A stretch of 64,000 bases of DNA, taken from contig NZ_LN794158.1 of assembly GCF_000953015.1 (NCBI RefSeq), positions 1,116,001 to 1,180,000 on the forward strand, read 5' to 3'. This DNA comes from Candidatus Methylopumilus turicensis. Lineage in GTDB: Bacteria > Pseudomonadota > Gammaproteobacteria > Burkholderiales > Methylophilaceae. Both the position numbers and the translations under genes were made by a program. A model generated the notes under the pieces. That model did no database searches. It was given only the letters and a program-made list of their open reading frames with translations, and was not told where the DNA came from. Positions 27,502-37,779 of the stretch are shown in pieces (position 1 is the stretch's first letter; every line of letters begins with the position of its first letter).

Positions 27502-30500
27502 TTACACCACGAAGGCGTAGTTATCAGCATTAGTCTCGTAATCGAAACCTGTCGATCCAGCATATCCTGCAAACCCTCCACCTTCATTACCATAACCCAT
27601 GCCGATGTAAGCAGAACTAAAGTCATTATAGCCATGATCTGCGTCACCTTCGTTTAGGTAGTAGTCTACATCATTATAGCTGGCATACACATCCACAAGT
27701 TCGATCAGTTTAGTCACACCCTCACCATCTTCGTCCATGGCGAGAACGCCGCGGTAGCTATTTTGGTCTTCATTGAGGACCATGCCGAAGAAGTAACCAC
27801 CACCCTCAACAAATTGGATACTGCTTTCCTCAAAGTTAGCGTAGTCGTTGAGTGAAGTATAACCTTTCGATTGAGATGCGTCAGAAGAACCAATGTTCGT
27901 GTAATCATTCACCAGATCATCTACCTCCACCCAATCTGAGTGAAAACTAACATTAGTAATGTAACCCTCACCGATCCGGATACCAAGGGTATTACTGTCA
28001 TTTGCGAAAACAGTTAAATTGTTATCCCAGCTATCCCAGCGGCCATCAGAGCCATCAAGGCTACCTGTTGGCGTACCATCCCAATCGGTATCAGCGTTTA
28101 GACCATTAACCACAGCAGTAGCATCACCTGCAAGCGATCCGCCTAGTGAGCTACCACCAAGGTCAGCATTTAAGTAAATAGTTTGACTATTGCCGTTCTT
28201 ATCTACCCAGCTAACATTTAGGTATACATCTGTATCGAAACCAAAATCATACCCATCATGGCCAGCCGCACCATACTGAGATAATTCTACGAATGCATAC
28301 TCAGAGGCGATGCCAAACTGCGCCGCATCGAAGAACTCATTAAAGGAACCGTAGAAGCCATTACCTATGTTTTGCGAGCCCTCGTAGTCATCAAAATAAG
28401 TATCTCCACCCACCCAACCATCAAGGCCGTTACTGTAGTGACTAATGTTTAGGTCGATTGGACCCTGTCTACCATTAGCACCAGGCTCATAAGTATAATC
28501 ATCATCTTCCAGATCGGCAAACTGGATAAAGTTATTGGTTGGGTTGTCATACCCATTAACTAAACCGGTAATGGAAGTCATGTTATTGACAAGTGCTGTC
28601 TGATGTTGAGTGCTGTAAACATCCACGTCATCCATACTAATGTGTAGGGCAAACTCATCACCTGCACCATCGTTATTATTTGCAGCAATAACGATGCTAT
28701 CCGCTTGGTAGTTACCATAATAACTTAGACGCGTATCTGCTAGTAAATCACCGTTAGATGTACCATTCACGATATTGACGACACCACCGTGCGCTTCTTG
28801 ATCTACGATGACATCACTTACCGAGGTGTAATCACCAAAGAACGATGTGCCCACAGTCGTAATCGTCATGTTATTAATATAGTGTTGGCTACCATTAATA
28901 TCAAAAGACGCGACTGTTTCTGCATCTTGAGTGGTTGTTAGATTGACAGTTTGAATCGAACCTTCCGTTGAAACATAGATATTAGTCTCAGCACCCTCAG
29001 ATCCGCTATTCGATGTGATCGTCTCAATGTCCCCATATACATCGTACAAATCAAGCGAAATAGAGCTTGAGTTTGAGTTTGTTATGGTGATGTCCATTAC
29101 ACCGTTCGCATTAATTGCACCAAACAAGTCGACACTAACCTCTGATACATTATCAGCCACAAGCGTAATTGACTCGATAATACCGTGCACGTTCAGGTCC
29201 ACAGATGACTCAGCATTGGCCACCATCGTTGGATTAATTGATTCATTGCTATCATCGTAAACACCTGCAGAAACATTCAATGCATTAATCGTGCCGGTGA
29301 TTGTGGAATCAATTGAGGAGTCCGAACTAAAATCACCATCAGTGTGTGCGTAGTTTTGGGTGGTAATTTCCGCACGAGCATTGTAACCGACAGACTCAAC
29401 ATTGATTGTGACGTCATTCATGTGGAAGGTACTATTCATACCATCATCTCGATCTTCATTCGCTAGGTGCATGTAAATGTTAACACCGTCCGAACTTTCG
29501 GTATTACGCGCATAAAGATTGATTTCAGAGTCGAACGTAATATCCCCACCAATGATCACATCAGCATCTGCGTAGTTATTACCGATCACATTGATGTTTA
29601 ATGAGTCAATAGTACCTTGGCCATAATCCTCTTGATGATACTCAACATCCGCACTGTCACCAAGTGCATTGAGCGTGATAATTGAATTGTCATAAGTTAA
29701 TCCCTCAGGGGCAGAATTCATCTCTACCTGAGCCTCGGTATTATAACCATCCGCTGTAATAGTCACATCACCTAAGCGGCCACCCAATTCAATGTCAGCA
29801 TCAACATCTGCACTTCCACCGTTTTCGTCAGTAGCAATCAGGGTTAAACTATTAATCCTACCAGTTGCATCATTGACATCAAGACTGGCGTCCGAAGATT
29901 CACCATGTGCCTCTATCAGGATATTTGAATCTAAAAACTCAATCGATGTTGGCATGTCATTACCATATTCCCTATCGGTTGGACTAACAATATCCCCGTC
30001 CACATTCAGACTTGTGGCCTCTTGTTCGCCTGCATCCAACCATCGAACCCAAATGCCGTCAGCGCCATAATAATTATCAAAGTAATTGGTATTACCTGTT
30101 TGCTTAATGACGACATTAAGGTCAGATAAATCTGGGTCTACATTACGCGCATCAACTGCATCCTGTAATTGTGAGACGACATCAGCAAGCACTTCAACCG
30201 CTGTACCATAGTCGTCATTAACGTCCTGACCAACTGTCGCAGTTAAGACGACATCACCAATCGTGAGGCTGATAAGGTCGCCAGTCTGCAGATCCTGCCA
30301 ACTAGAGTCATAACTCATCATCTGACCTAGGTCATAGAACTGCACTTCATCCCCATTAGAGCGATTTGAGCTGGCATCCATATCCAGGTCAACATCATCA
30401 GAATTACCCATTGCCTGAAGCGTGATATCGCCCACTGTACCATTAAAGTTTATATCAACATTTAGATCGGCGCTTTCTGCATTACGTGACCCATCTAATG

Positions 30501-33447
30501 CGCCATCTGCATGAGCAACCAACAGAATACTATTAATACTGCCATAGGCATTTCCGTCTATTGAGATGTCTACATCAGAACTTTCACCGTAGGCCCTGGC
30601 AATGATATCCACGTTATCAAATGTGATGACTGATGATGAAAGCGTATCGCTTGAATCAAAATTGCTGTCTATACTAAGTTCTGCGTTAGCATCTTCTGCT
30701 GAGGTTTCAACTAAGATCGTTCCGCGAATCGTAATGTCACCACTGATATCTAAACTCGCATCTGAATTATCACCTGACGCCGATACCGTAATGCCGTTAA
30801 TTGAACCTGTGACTAGTGTGTTGACAGAATCCGTACTCCAAAAACCTGGTATTGGTAAATTATTTAGATCACCGCCAATTTCTAAATCGGCCGATGAATT
30901 ATTTCCAGCTGCCGTAACATTAATGGTTACGTCGTCAAGGCTCAACTCGCCAGCTGTTGCCTGCAGAAGCATATAGGCAGACTTACTAGCCCCCTCTTCG
31001 AGGGTCGTAACATTAATTTCGCCCGAGACTGAGCCATCGATATTAATGATCGCCAAAGCATTTGGAAGGTCAAAACTATAATTACCAAAGTAATCATTAC
31101 CCCCAGCAATCACATCGATTCCATTAATGCTTCCAGTAGCCCCGAAGACTACTAGCGCCGCGTCCGTATCATAACTGCCATTGTTATTGAAAAAATTATT
31201 ACCCAATGCCTGAACTTCAATGTGCGAACCCTCAAAATTAATTGCAGCTTCGCGTTCATAATTGTCCTGAACGGTACCAACGACATCAAAGTCTGTTTCA
31301 ATTGGGCCATTATATCGACTTACGCTGACTTCATGAGACTCCGTGTTATCGAATCGAATGCGAGCGTAATCGCCCCAGTACTCCATTTGATTTTCACTTA
31401 ACGTTGAATAATCACTATCAAGCTTCCACTGTTCAATGATATTTGCGACCACTTCATCGGTGTCACCTTCAGTCACATTTGCTCTTAGGACCTTGCCGTC
31501 GACAACCAACTGAATGACAGATCGATCTGTTGTAAGCGCATCCTCAATAATTGCTGCCAGATCAACCTCAAAGATTGCTGATTGAGCCATGCCAGCAATT
31601 GAAATCATCTGGGCGACAGCGCTAGAATCCTCACCGGACGATGTGATAGACACATCACCAGCGATATCTAAATCAGCACTCATATATAAACCTGACTCCG
31701 AATCCTCACCCGTTGCCTGGACTGTGATGTCACCAACGGCAACAGTCTCATCTGAACGCGCATCATAGGTGTAGGTGCCATTAGACATCTCAGTGCCAGG
31801 CGCATTGACTGCGGCAAGGACTAAATCTGCTGAAGAACTTGTTCCGTAAGCGCTCACTAAAATGTTAGAACCCATTAGCTCTACTGGTGAGTCCTCGCCG
31901 CCAAATAGAATAAGGTCGACACTGTCATTCGTTCCTGCGGCTAAGACAGTAATGTTACCAACCACCTCAACATCTTGCTCTCTTAACTGATCACCACCTA
32001 CGACCATATTAACTAGGTTGTCATCATCAGTAGAATAACTCTCATCAAAAGTTTCATAGATATCTGCTGCACCACCGCCAAAGTTTGCGTGATTGCTTGC
32101 AACATCAATAAATAGCTGCGCCTCATTAGTTGATATGTCGTTGTCAGAAATTTGATTGAATAACTGAATAAACTCTTCAGTCACATTAGCAAATACCTCT
32201 GGCGTTGCCAAGGATGCCAAGTCTTCTTCATCGTTTCTGACGCGCTCTTCTTGAACTAAGATGATTGCGTTAAGTGCATTATTAAACACCATTGAATAAT
32301 CAGCTGCGTCGTATTGATCATCGTTTAGGGCCTCATTAGTGGCATATAAACTGTTGACAATGCTGTAAATTTCTTGGTTAAGGTTATCAGGACTATTAAC
32401 ACCAGCAACGTCATAACCGCCCAACAAGAAACTCATCAGAGCCTGCTGTGACGAACCTGCGTTCAATGGATAGCCAAAGAGATTAGCAACCTCAATAATC
32501 GCCGCCTTAACTTCAGCGTTAGTTGGAACAAATTCATCATCTTCATAGCGATGAATGTAAGCATCAACAAGCGCTGTCACGCCCGTGACCAGGGTGACAT
32601 TTGCGCCACCGACGGAAAGTGTAATACCAGATGAGATAACGAGTGAATCAAAAATCTGATTCTCGCCAACAATAAATGCATAATCACCATTATTAATGGC
32701 CACGTTTGCAACTTCTTTGGCAGCAGATGCAAAAAGAAGATCGCCTTCATTGGCAACCATTTCTTGCGGTGTTAGATCTTCTGCGTCCTCATGAACCAAG
32801 ATAGGTAAGCGGTTAATACCGACACTGATGATCCGACCTGAACCACCCAAGCTAGAAAACTCACCAAGCGCATTGGTTACAACCACTGACTGATCAGGAT
32901 CTACAATGTAGCGGCCTTCACCCGCATCAATAACGTGAAGGTAACCGTCACCGTAGGTGTCACGGAAAACGATCGCATTAGCCACAGGATCATCAATTAC
33001 TAGCCCATCAAGCCGCAATGGGGCTGGGGCTGGGGCTGGGGCTGAATCGCCACCGCCACCGCCACCAGCAGCTGCAATACCAATTAAACCTAAGACACCA
33101 AGGCCACCCCAAATATAACCGCCTTTATCATGCGAATCATCGTCTTTCTTTTTGACGACGACAGCAGCATCTTTAGAATTGGCGGTATCGGCCACAATTA
33201 ATGCTGCCCCAGTTTTTTCACCAACCGCACCAGTAGCATCGGCCAAATTAATAACAGCCTGACCTTCGACTTTAACGACATCGTTTTCTTTTTCGGCCGA
33301 TTTACGGGCATCCCAAGCCTTGGCTGTATCATCCATCCACTGCTTGTCAGGATTTGCTGTTTGCGCAGCAACATAAGTTGACTCAGCGTCAACACCTTGC
33401 TGAACTGGAACTTTGGTTACATCATCTTGTGGTTTCTTAGTGGCCAT
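27502..33447 (-). CDS. Giant acidic repetitive surface/adhesin-like protein (type I secretion substrate candidate)
   Basis: The 1981-aa protein is very acidic and has no cysteine that I can see. Residues 1-107 are charged and Lys-rich. Residues 108-134 are a hydrophobic segment (YIWGGLGVLGLIGIAAA) running into six glycines, followed by PAPAPAPAP, a layout common near the N-terminus of large type I-secreted adhesins. Residues about 145-510 are mixed. About 520-1640 is an array of imperfect beta-strand repeats of the kind ASGDNSDASLDISGDI. Two or three inserted domains sit at about 640-750, 1055-1145 and 1739-1830. It has no Sec signal and ends in a hydrophobic NYAFVV. A HlyD-ABC-TolC operon lies close upstream. 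Start is ATG with AAGGG upstream. Confidence 0.85.
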   Translation of the reverse strand: MATKKPQDDVTKVPVQQGVDAESTYVAAQTANPDKQWMDDTAKAWDARKSAEKENDVVKVEGQAVINLADATGAVGEKTGAALIVADTANSKDAAVVVKKKDDDSHDKGGYIWGGLGVLGLIGIAAAGGGGGGDSAPAPAPAPLRLDGLVIDDPVANAIVFRDTYGDGYLHVIDAGEGRYIVDPDQSVVVTNALGEFSSLGGSGRIISVGINRLPILVHEDAEDLTPQEMVANEGDLLFASAAKEVANVAINNGDYAFIVGENQIFDSLVISSGITLSVGGANVTLVTGVTALVDAYIHRYEDDEFVPTNAEVKAAIIEVANLFGYPLNAGSSQQALMSFLLGGYDVAGVNSPDNLNQEIYSIVNSLYATNEALNDDQYDAADYSMVFNNALNAIILVQEERVRNDEEDLASLATPEVFANVTEEFIQLFNQISDNDISTNEAQLFIDVASNHANFGGGAADIYETFDESYSTDDDNLVNMVVGGDQLREQDVEVVGNITVLAAGTNDSVDLILFGGEDSPVELMGSNILVSAYGTSSSADLVLAAVNAPGTEMSNGTYTYDARSDETVAVGDITVQATGEDSESGLYMSADLDIAGDVSITSSGEDSSAVAQMISIAGMAQSAIFEVDLAAIIEDALTTDRSVIQLVVDGKVLRANVTEGDTDEVVANIIEQWKLDSDYSTLSENQMEYWGDYARIRFDNTESHEVSVSRYNGPIETDFDVVGTVQDNYEREAAINFEGSHIEVQALGNNFFNNNGSYDTDAALVVFGATGSINGIDVIAGGNDYFGNYSFDLPNALAIINIDGSVSGEINVTTLEEGASKSAYMLLQATAGELSLDDVTINVTAAGNNSSADLEIGGDLNNLPIPGFWSTDSVNTLVTGSINGITVSASGDNSDASLDISGDITIRGTILVETSAEDANAELSIDSNFDSSDTLSSSVITFDNVDIIARAYGESSDVDISIDGNAYGSINSILLVAHADGALDGSRNAESADLNVDINFNGTVGDITLQAMGNSDDVDLDMDASSNRSNGDEVQFYDLGQMMSYDSSWQDLQTGDLISLTIGDVVLTATVGQDVNDDYGTAVEVLADVVSQLQDAVDARNVDPDLSDLNVVIKQTGNTNYFDNYYGADGIWVRWLDAGEQEATSLNVDGDIVSPTDREYGNDMPTSIEFLDSNILIEAHGESSDASLDVNDATGRINSLTLIATDENGGSADVDADIELGGRLGDVTITADGYNTEAQVEMNSAPEGLTYDNSIITLNALGDSADVEYHQEDYGQGTIDSLNINVIGNNYADADVIIGGDITFDSEINLYARNTESSDGVNIYMHLANEDRDDGMNSTFHMNDVTINVESVGYNARAEITTQNYAHTDGDFSSDSSIDSTITGTINALNVSAGVYDDSNESINPTMVANAESSVDLNVHGIIESITLVADNVSEVSVDLFGAINANGVMDITITNSNSSSISLDLYDVYGDIETITSNSGSEGAETNIYVSTEGSIQTVNLTTTQDAETVASFDINGSQHYINNMTITTVGTSFFGDYTSVSDVIVDQEAHGGVVNIVNGTSNGDLLADTRLSYYGNYQADSIVIAANNNDGAGDEFALHISMDDVDVYSTQHQTALVNNMTSITGLVNGYDNPTNNFIQFADLEDDDYTYEPGANGRQGPIDLNISHYSNGLDGWVGGDTYFDDYEGSQNIGNGFYGSFNEFFDAAQFGIASEYAFVELSQYGAAGHDGYDFGFDTDVYLNVSWVDKNGNSQTIYLNADLGGSSLGGSLAGDATAVVNGLNADTDWDGTPTGSLDGSDGRWDSWDNNLTVFANDSNTLGIRIGEGYITNVSFHSDWVEVDDLVNDYTNIGSSDASQSKGYTSLNDYANFEESSIQFVEGGGYFFGMVLNEDQNSYRGVLAMDEDGEGVTKLIELVDVYASYNDVDYYLNEGDADHGYNDFSSAYIGMGYGNEGGGFAGYAGSTGFDYETNADNYAFVV
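33020..33066. repeat. Low-complexity repeats encoding Ala-Pro and poly-Gly
   Basis: Four perfect GGGGCT units (33020-33043) encode the Ala-Pro run, and adjacent GCCACC units (from 33049) encode poly-Gly. Both are in frame, so copy-number change alters linker length only. Confidence 0.9.
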
Positions 33448-33555
33448 TTAACTACCCTTTAAAAAAATAATTTTATTTAGTTTATTACTTAATTGTATAT
33501 TTTTGCTCATGAAACAATAATAAAATTAAAAAACCTTTTATTAGTCTTATTGCAC

Positions 33556-33583
33556 ATTATCTATATTAATAATTAATTGTCAA
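33556..33583 (-). promoter_or_regulatory. Strong sigma70 promoter for the giant-protein gene
   Basis: On the minus strand a perfect TTGACA (33578-33583) and GATAAT (33556-33561) are spaced by 16 bases. Predicted transcription starts near 33549, giving a leader of about 100 bases before the ATG at 33447. Confidence 0.75.
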
Positions 33584-33599
33584 ACATTTATTATTAAAA

Positions 33600-34354
33600 G
33601 TTTAATTAGGTATGAAATGTCTATGCGATGAATGGACGCCCTTATATTTTTATTGATTACCCGCGTGATTCATAAAGGCATAGGTAAGATTTGAGGGTAG
33701 TCAAATCAAAAGACTTCAGTCAAGCATTTTAAAGCGCTTACAGCGTTTAAGACGGTTGCAGAAGCTCTAGGGTGATTAATGATAATTCCCCTAGAGTCCT
33801 CAATTGGATCGGGGCCTGAAGCCAGCTTATCTATAAATTTATGGCGGGGTTGCATGCAGCAAGATCAAGGAATCTAAATTTGCAAGAAGATCTAGCCTCG
33901 CGGAAGAAGATTGGGGCAAAAGAATGGCCGCCGCTTACATTAACAGGCCGCTCGAGTAAGGTATGCCTTGTTATTATGTGCTCGAAGAAAAGCGGCAAGC
34001 CATTATGTTTTGTAAATGATTTGCTATTAGCTTAAATGGATTTTATGCGTGGCATCATTGTCCCTACTCCAAGCAAACTATTGAAGATAGAGGCCCAAGG
34101 CAGGTAGCGTAATCATGGATGAGGCTGTCATGACAATTCAGTGGCTTAATCTTTTTAGTCGCTTAAAACGGATATGATTAAGCTGCGAAGAATATCAAAT
34201 TAGAGATAGGGTACGTGCAGATAGTTTTGATTTTATTGGGGCGCTTTTCATAAAACTAGATGCCACTCTCATTTTAAAAGTAATAGGCTATGAAGCGTTC
34301 GATGAGGCTTGGCGCGAACAAGGCATAGTTCTCTGCAAAGTCCTTAGGAAACAA
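33600..34354. other. Gene-free stretch with possible decayed coding remnants
   Basis: No intact gene is supported between the giant-protein promoter and the HlyD gene. On the plus strand, frames read as protein-like fragments broken by stops: ADWGKRM-type text around 33903 (EEDWGKRMAAAYINRPLE then a stop), YYVLEEKRQAIMF around 33973, FYAWHHCPYSKQ around 34040, and an open frame with no start codon from about 34172 to 34369. This looks like a decayed gene or mobile element. I cannot name the family. Base composition is less AT-rich than the leader at 33448-33600. Confidence 0.45.
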
Positions 34355-35539
34355 TTATCTCTCACTTAATGACTCAGACATCGTTTTGATGACAGGTTTA
34401 ATGATGTATTTCAGCACCGTGCTCTGGCCTGTAATAATCTCAACGGTTGCAGTCATCCCTGGCTGAATCTCCAACAGTTCCTTAGGTCTGGCACTAAACT
34501 TTTTATTTAACGCCTTTACTTGGACGCGGTAATAGGCTTGTTCACCCTGCTTTAAATCTTCGGTGAGGGTATCCGCGCTGATGTAGGTCAGCTTGCCATT
34601 AAGGCTGCCGTAAATACTGTAGTCATAAGCATCAATTTTTACATTCGCATTAAGGCCTGGTCGAATAAATGCAATGTCGGTTGGTTTAACCTTGGCCTCA
34701 ATCAGGAGGTCATCGTCTTCAGGCACAATCTCCATGACCTCTTCACTGGGCTTAACAACACCGCCAAGTGTTGTGATTCTTACATTCTTGACGATGCCAT
34801 TAACTGGGGACTTAAGTTCAATGTGCGCTAACTGATCTCTCCTCTGGGCTAGAGTTTGCTCGGCACCCGCCAAGTCCTCCTCAACTTTTGTAATTTCAGC
34901 TTGCGTATCTTGCAAATACTTATTATTAACGTTGGTCAACTGGCCTTGGAGCTCAGCAATCGTTCTTTGCAGCTTTAAGATATCAGACATGCTGACGTCC
35001 CCAGTCTTCAGCAGAGGCTCCGTCATGGCCAGCTCGCTTTTAGCAAGAGTAAGCATTCCCTTGATGGCCTGCACCTGTTCACGTATAGCGTTTCTTTTTT
35101 TCGTAAGCAACAGCAGTTGACTCTGTTTAAACTGAGGGTAACCCAAAACGTCTTCACTAAATATTGGCTCACCCCCAAATATTTCAGCCCGCAATCTAGA
35201 TTGCGCGGCCCGAAGTGCCGCCACCTTCGCCCTCGCTTCAAGATAAAGGCTCTCTATCTTGGTCTTATCCAATCTTACCAGCACTTGACCACGCTCTACC
35301 CGATCCCCCTCCTTGACTAGCATATCTTCAACAGTGCCCCCATCACCAGATTGAATCACCTGGGTTCTTGAACTTGCAATCACCTGGCCCTGTGCTCTTG
35401 TGATTTGATCAATCTCCGCCTGACTTGCCCAAAAAATAGCGATGAATACCGCAAAGATCGTTGTCCATAAGATTAAACTTGGCCTAGCACCCTCCTGATC
35501 ACTCATTGCTGAGGAAAGTTTTTTTTTATTCCACCACAT
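34355..35539 (-). CDS. Type I secretion membrane-fusion protein (HlyD/LapC family)
   Basis: The 394-aa periplasmic adaptor has a short cytoplasmic N-terminus, one membrane helix (about residues 22-40, SLILWTTIFAVFIAIFWAS), a barrel-sandwich lipoyl half (GQVIASSRTQVIQSGDGGTV, VKEGDRVERGQVLVRLD), a long coiled-coil hairpin (about residues 90-240) and the returning half SPVNGIVKNVRITTLGGVV. A C-terminal YISADTLTED-type barrel and PGMTATVEIITG complete it. It bridges the ABC transporter to TolC. It is the last gene of the operon, two bases after the ABC gene. Confidence 0.95.
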   Translation of the reverse strand: MWWNKKKLSSAMSDQEGARPSLILWTTIFAVFIAIFWASQAEIDQITRAQGQVIASSRTQVIQSGDGGTVEDMLVKEGDRVERGQVLVRLDKTKIESLYLEARAKVAALRAAQSRLRAEIFGGEPIFSEDVLGYPQFKQSQLLLLTKKRNAIREQVQAIKGMLTLAKSELAMTEPLLKTGDVSMSDILKLQRTIAELQGQLTNVNNKYLQDTQAEITKVEEDLAGAEQTLAQRRDQLAHIELKSPVNGIVKNVRITTLGGVVKPSEEVMEIVPEDDDLLIEAKVKPTDIAFIRPGLNANVKIDAYDYSIYGSLNGKLTYISADTLTEDLKQGEQAYYRVQVKALNKKFSARPKELLEIQPGMTATVEIITGQSTVLKYIIKPVIKTMSESLSER

Positions 35540-35541
35540 CT

Positions 35542-37779
35542 TTATGACACTCCACTTTCTAGATCAGTTTTTTGTTTGGCAACACTCTGAGAGCGGGCTT
35601 TGATGGTTTCTGTCATTTTTTTCATCACGTCATCAGGTCTGCCATCAGCGATTACCTTGCCCTGCGCCATCACGATGACCCGATTAACTAACTTCAACAA
35701 ACTCCCTTTGTGAGTCGCCAGGACGATTGTGGTGGTTGGTGCCAGCTTTGCAAATAAGTTTTGCATCACGTAAGCCTCTAACTCGTTGTCCATTGAGGCA
35801 GTAGGCTCATCCAGTATCAAAACTTTAGGTTTCGCAATTAACATCCTCGTTAAGCCAACAAGCTGTCTCTGACCACCAGACAATCCCCTCCCACCTTCCA
35901 TAATTGGCAACCCCAAACCCTTTGGATGCGATTGAATCAATACATTAAGACCGGTGGCCGCGGCGGCAGCCAAAATTTGAGAGTCGGTAGGTGATGGCAA
36001 ACCCATGACTAAATTTTCTCGCAATGTGCCGTGAAACAAACGCACATCTTGGGTGAGGTATCCTAAATGCTCGCGAACAAATTCAGGGGCCATCTGCATC
36101 ATATCAACACCATCTAAAAAACTTCTGCCCTCACTAGGCTTGTAAAGCCCAGATAAAAGTTTAATCAATGTGCTTTTACCAGACCCCACTGAACCAATAA
36201 TACCGACCCGCTCACCTGGCTTGATAGTTAATGTTAAGGGAGCAAGAGCAACCACATCGTCGGTATAGCTAAAGGTTGCAGCATCTAAACTCAAATTACC
36301 CCAACACGTTTCGGGAATAACGAGATCATGAGTAGGATCACGATCGCACTCCAGGGCCATAATATCATCAAGGCCCTTAAGCGCTTCTTTGGCGTGCTGC
36401 CATTGCACAATCATTCCTGTAATTTGTCCAATTGGGGAAAGCGCACGATTACTGATAATTGAACAAGCGATCAAAGCGCCCTGCGTGATTTGACCAGTCG
36501 TAACCGCATAGGCGCCGGCTGCAATCATTGCGATATAACATAACTGCTGCAATGATTGTGTCAAACTAGTCGCCTGCATGGTACTCGTGCGAATTTTTAG
36601 CTCATTTTCTGATAAATCTTTGGTCAGATTATTCCAACGACCCAGCATCTTCCACTCACCACCGACCGACTTAATCGCTTCAATACCGTCAATTGTTTCA
36701 ATTAGCAAACCGCTTTTTTTATTAGCACCATCCATTTGTTCACCAGAATAGCGACTAATTCGCCATTTAGCGTAAAGTCCGATCGCAATAACGACTGGAA
36801 GAAATAGCAAGGGAATAAGGGCCAGCCAGCCAGCTACAGCAAAGATAACAGCAATAAAAAAGAGAACGAAGGGAGCGTCTGCCAATACAAAAAGCGTTGA
36901 TGAGGTCATAAAATTTCTGACCATTTCAAAATTCTTAATTTGGCCAGCAAATGTTCCAACAGATCTTGGGCGCGCGTCCATTCGTATATCCAGCACCTGC
37001 CCAAAAAAGACCCCTGATAGTTCTTGGTCGATAGCTTTACAACCACGATCAACAATAAAAGCCCGTAATTGCTTCATCATAAGCTCAAGTAAAACCCCGA
37101 CCAAAACACCAACAGTTAAGACGGTAAGCGTTGAGTACCCTTGGGAGGGAATGACCCGATCATATACTTGCATAGTGTAGAAAGAGCTTGCCAAAGCAAG
37201 CACACTCATCATTGCTGTGGCAAATATAGATTCAATAAAAACAGACTTTTTCTTTCTTAAAGCGTACAAGAACCAATCACGTGCGGAGCTTATTGGACGG
37301 GCAGATTCTTTTTGTTCAATAATTTTGGGCCTAAGAATGAGCGTATAACCATCCATAACCTCATCCACGTCGAGTTCTGCAACCTCACCATTAAAATCCT
37401 CAGCCAGAAAACCGCCGTGACTCATCGCCCCCTTGATAAGTTTGATAGATTGATAGTCTTTTGAAATCCAAAGGGCTGGCAAATGTTCCCTAGAAAGGCT
37501 TTCATCTTGCTGGTAAGCCTTTCCTGAGGGAAAGGCGTTCATCCAGAGCTCAACTGCCCTTGCCGCCCTCGGAAGGTCCATGAAATTAACGCCAGAAAAG
37601 TTCTCTGATGCCATTGAAAATCGATGTAAGGGCATCGCTACGTTTTGCAACCTCGCCAGTCTAGCTAGCAAGGTATTTAATTCTAAATCATCATTAGATG
37701 AGATTTCGTTCTCTCTTAGCTGCTCCTCCGAGACATTCATCACATTGATGCCTGTAGAGGTTGGTTTGGATGTCATCAT
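35542..37779 (-). CDS. Type I secretion ABC transporter (LapB/RtxB-like)
   Basis: The 745-aa transporter has an N-terminal C39-peptidase-like domain (residues 40-155) that lacks an obvious catalytic Cys, as in LapB-type exporters of uncleaved large adhesins. Six membrane segments span about residues 180-450. The nucleotide-binding domain shows Walker A GSVGSGKST near residue 525, the signature GLSGGQRQLVGL, and Walker B PKVLILDEPTASMD. It exports substrates directly from cytoplasm to outside. Its ATG overlaps the TolC stop by one base. The obvious substrate is the giant protein at 27502-33447. Confidence 0.96.
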   Translation of the reverse strand: MMTSKPTSTGINVMNVSEEQLRENEISSNDDLELNTLLARLARLQNVAMPLHRFSMASENFSGVNFMDLPRAARAVELWMNAFPSGKAYQQDESLSREHLPALWISKDYQSIKLIKGAMSHGGFLAEDFNGEVAELDVDEVMDGYTLILRPKIIEQKESARPISSARDWFLYALRKKKSVFIESIFATAMMSVLALASSFYTMQVYDRVIPSQGYSTLTVLTVGVLVGVLLELMMKQLRAFIVDRGCKAIDQELSGVFFGQVLDIRMDARPRSVGTFAGQIKNFEMVRNFMTSSTLFVLADAPFVLFFIAVIFAVAGWLALIPLLFLPVVIAIGLYAKWRISRYSGEQMDGANKKSGLLIETIDGIEAIKSVGGEWKMLGRWNNLTKDLSENELKIRTSTMQATSLTQSLQQLCYIAMIAAGAYAVTTGQITQGALIACSIISNRALSPIGQITGMIVQWQHAKEALKGLDDIMALECDRDPTHDLVIPETCWGNLSLDAATFSYTDDVVALAPLTLTIKPGERVGIIGSVGSGKSTLIKLLSGLYKPSEGRSFLDGVDMMQMAPEFVREHLGYLTQDVRLFHGTLRENLVMGLPSPTDSQILAAAAATGLNVLIQSHPKGLGLPIMEGGRGLSGGQRQLVGLTRMLIAKPKVLILDEPTASMDNELEAYVMQNLFAKLAPTTTIVLATHKGSLLKLVNRVIVMAQGKVIADGRPDDVMKKMTETIKARSQSVAKQKTDLESGVS

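Noticed and set aside
29015-30976. Plus-strand frames opposite the giant-protein gene
   Set aside because: They are Ser/Ile/Thr-rich shadows of the acidic repeat sequence with no start signals of their own.
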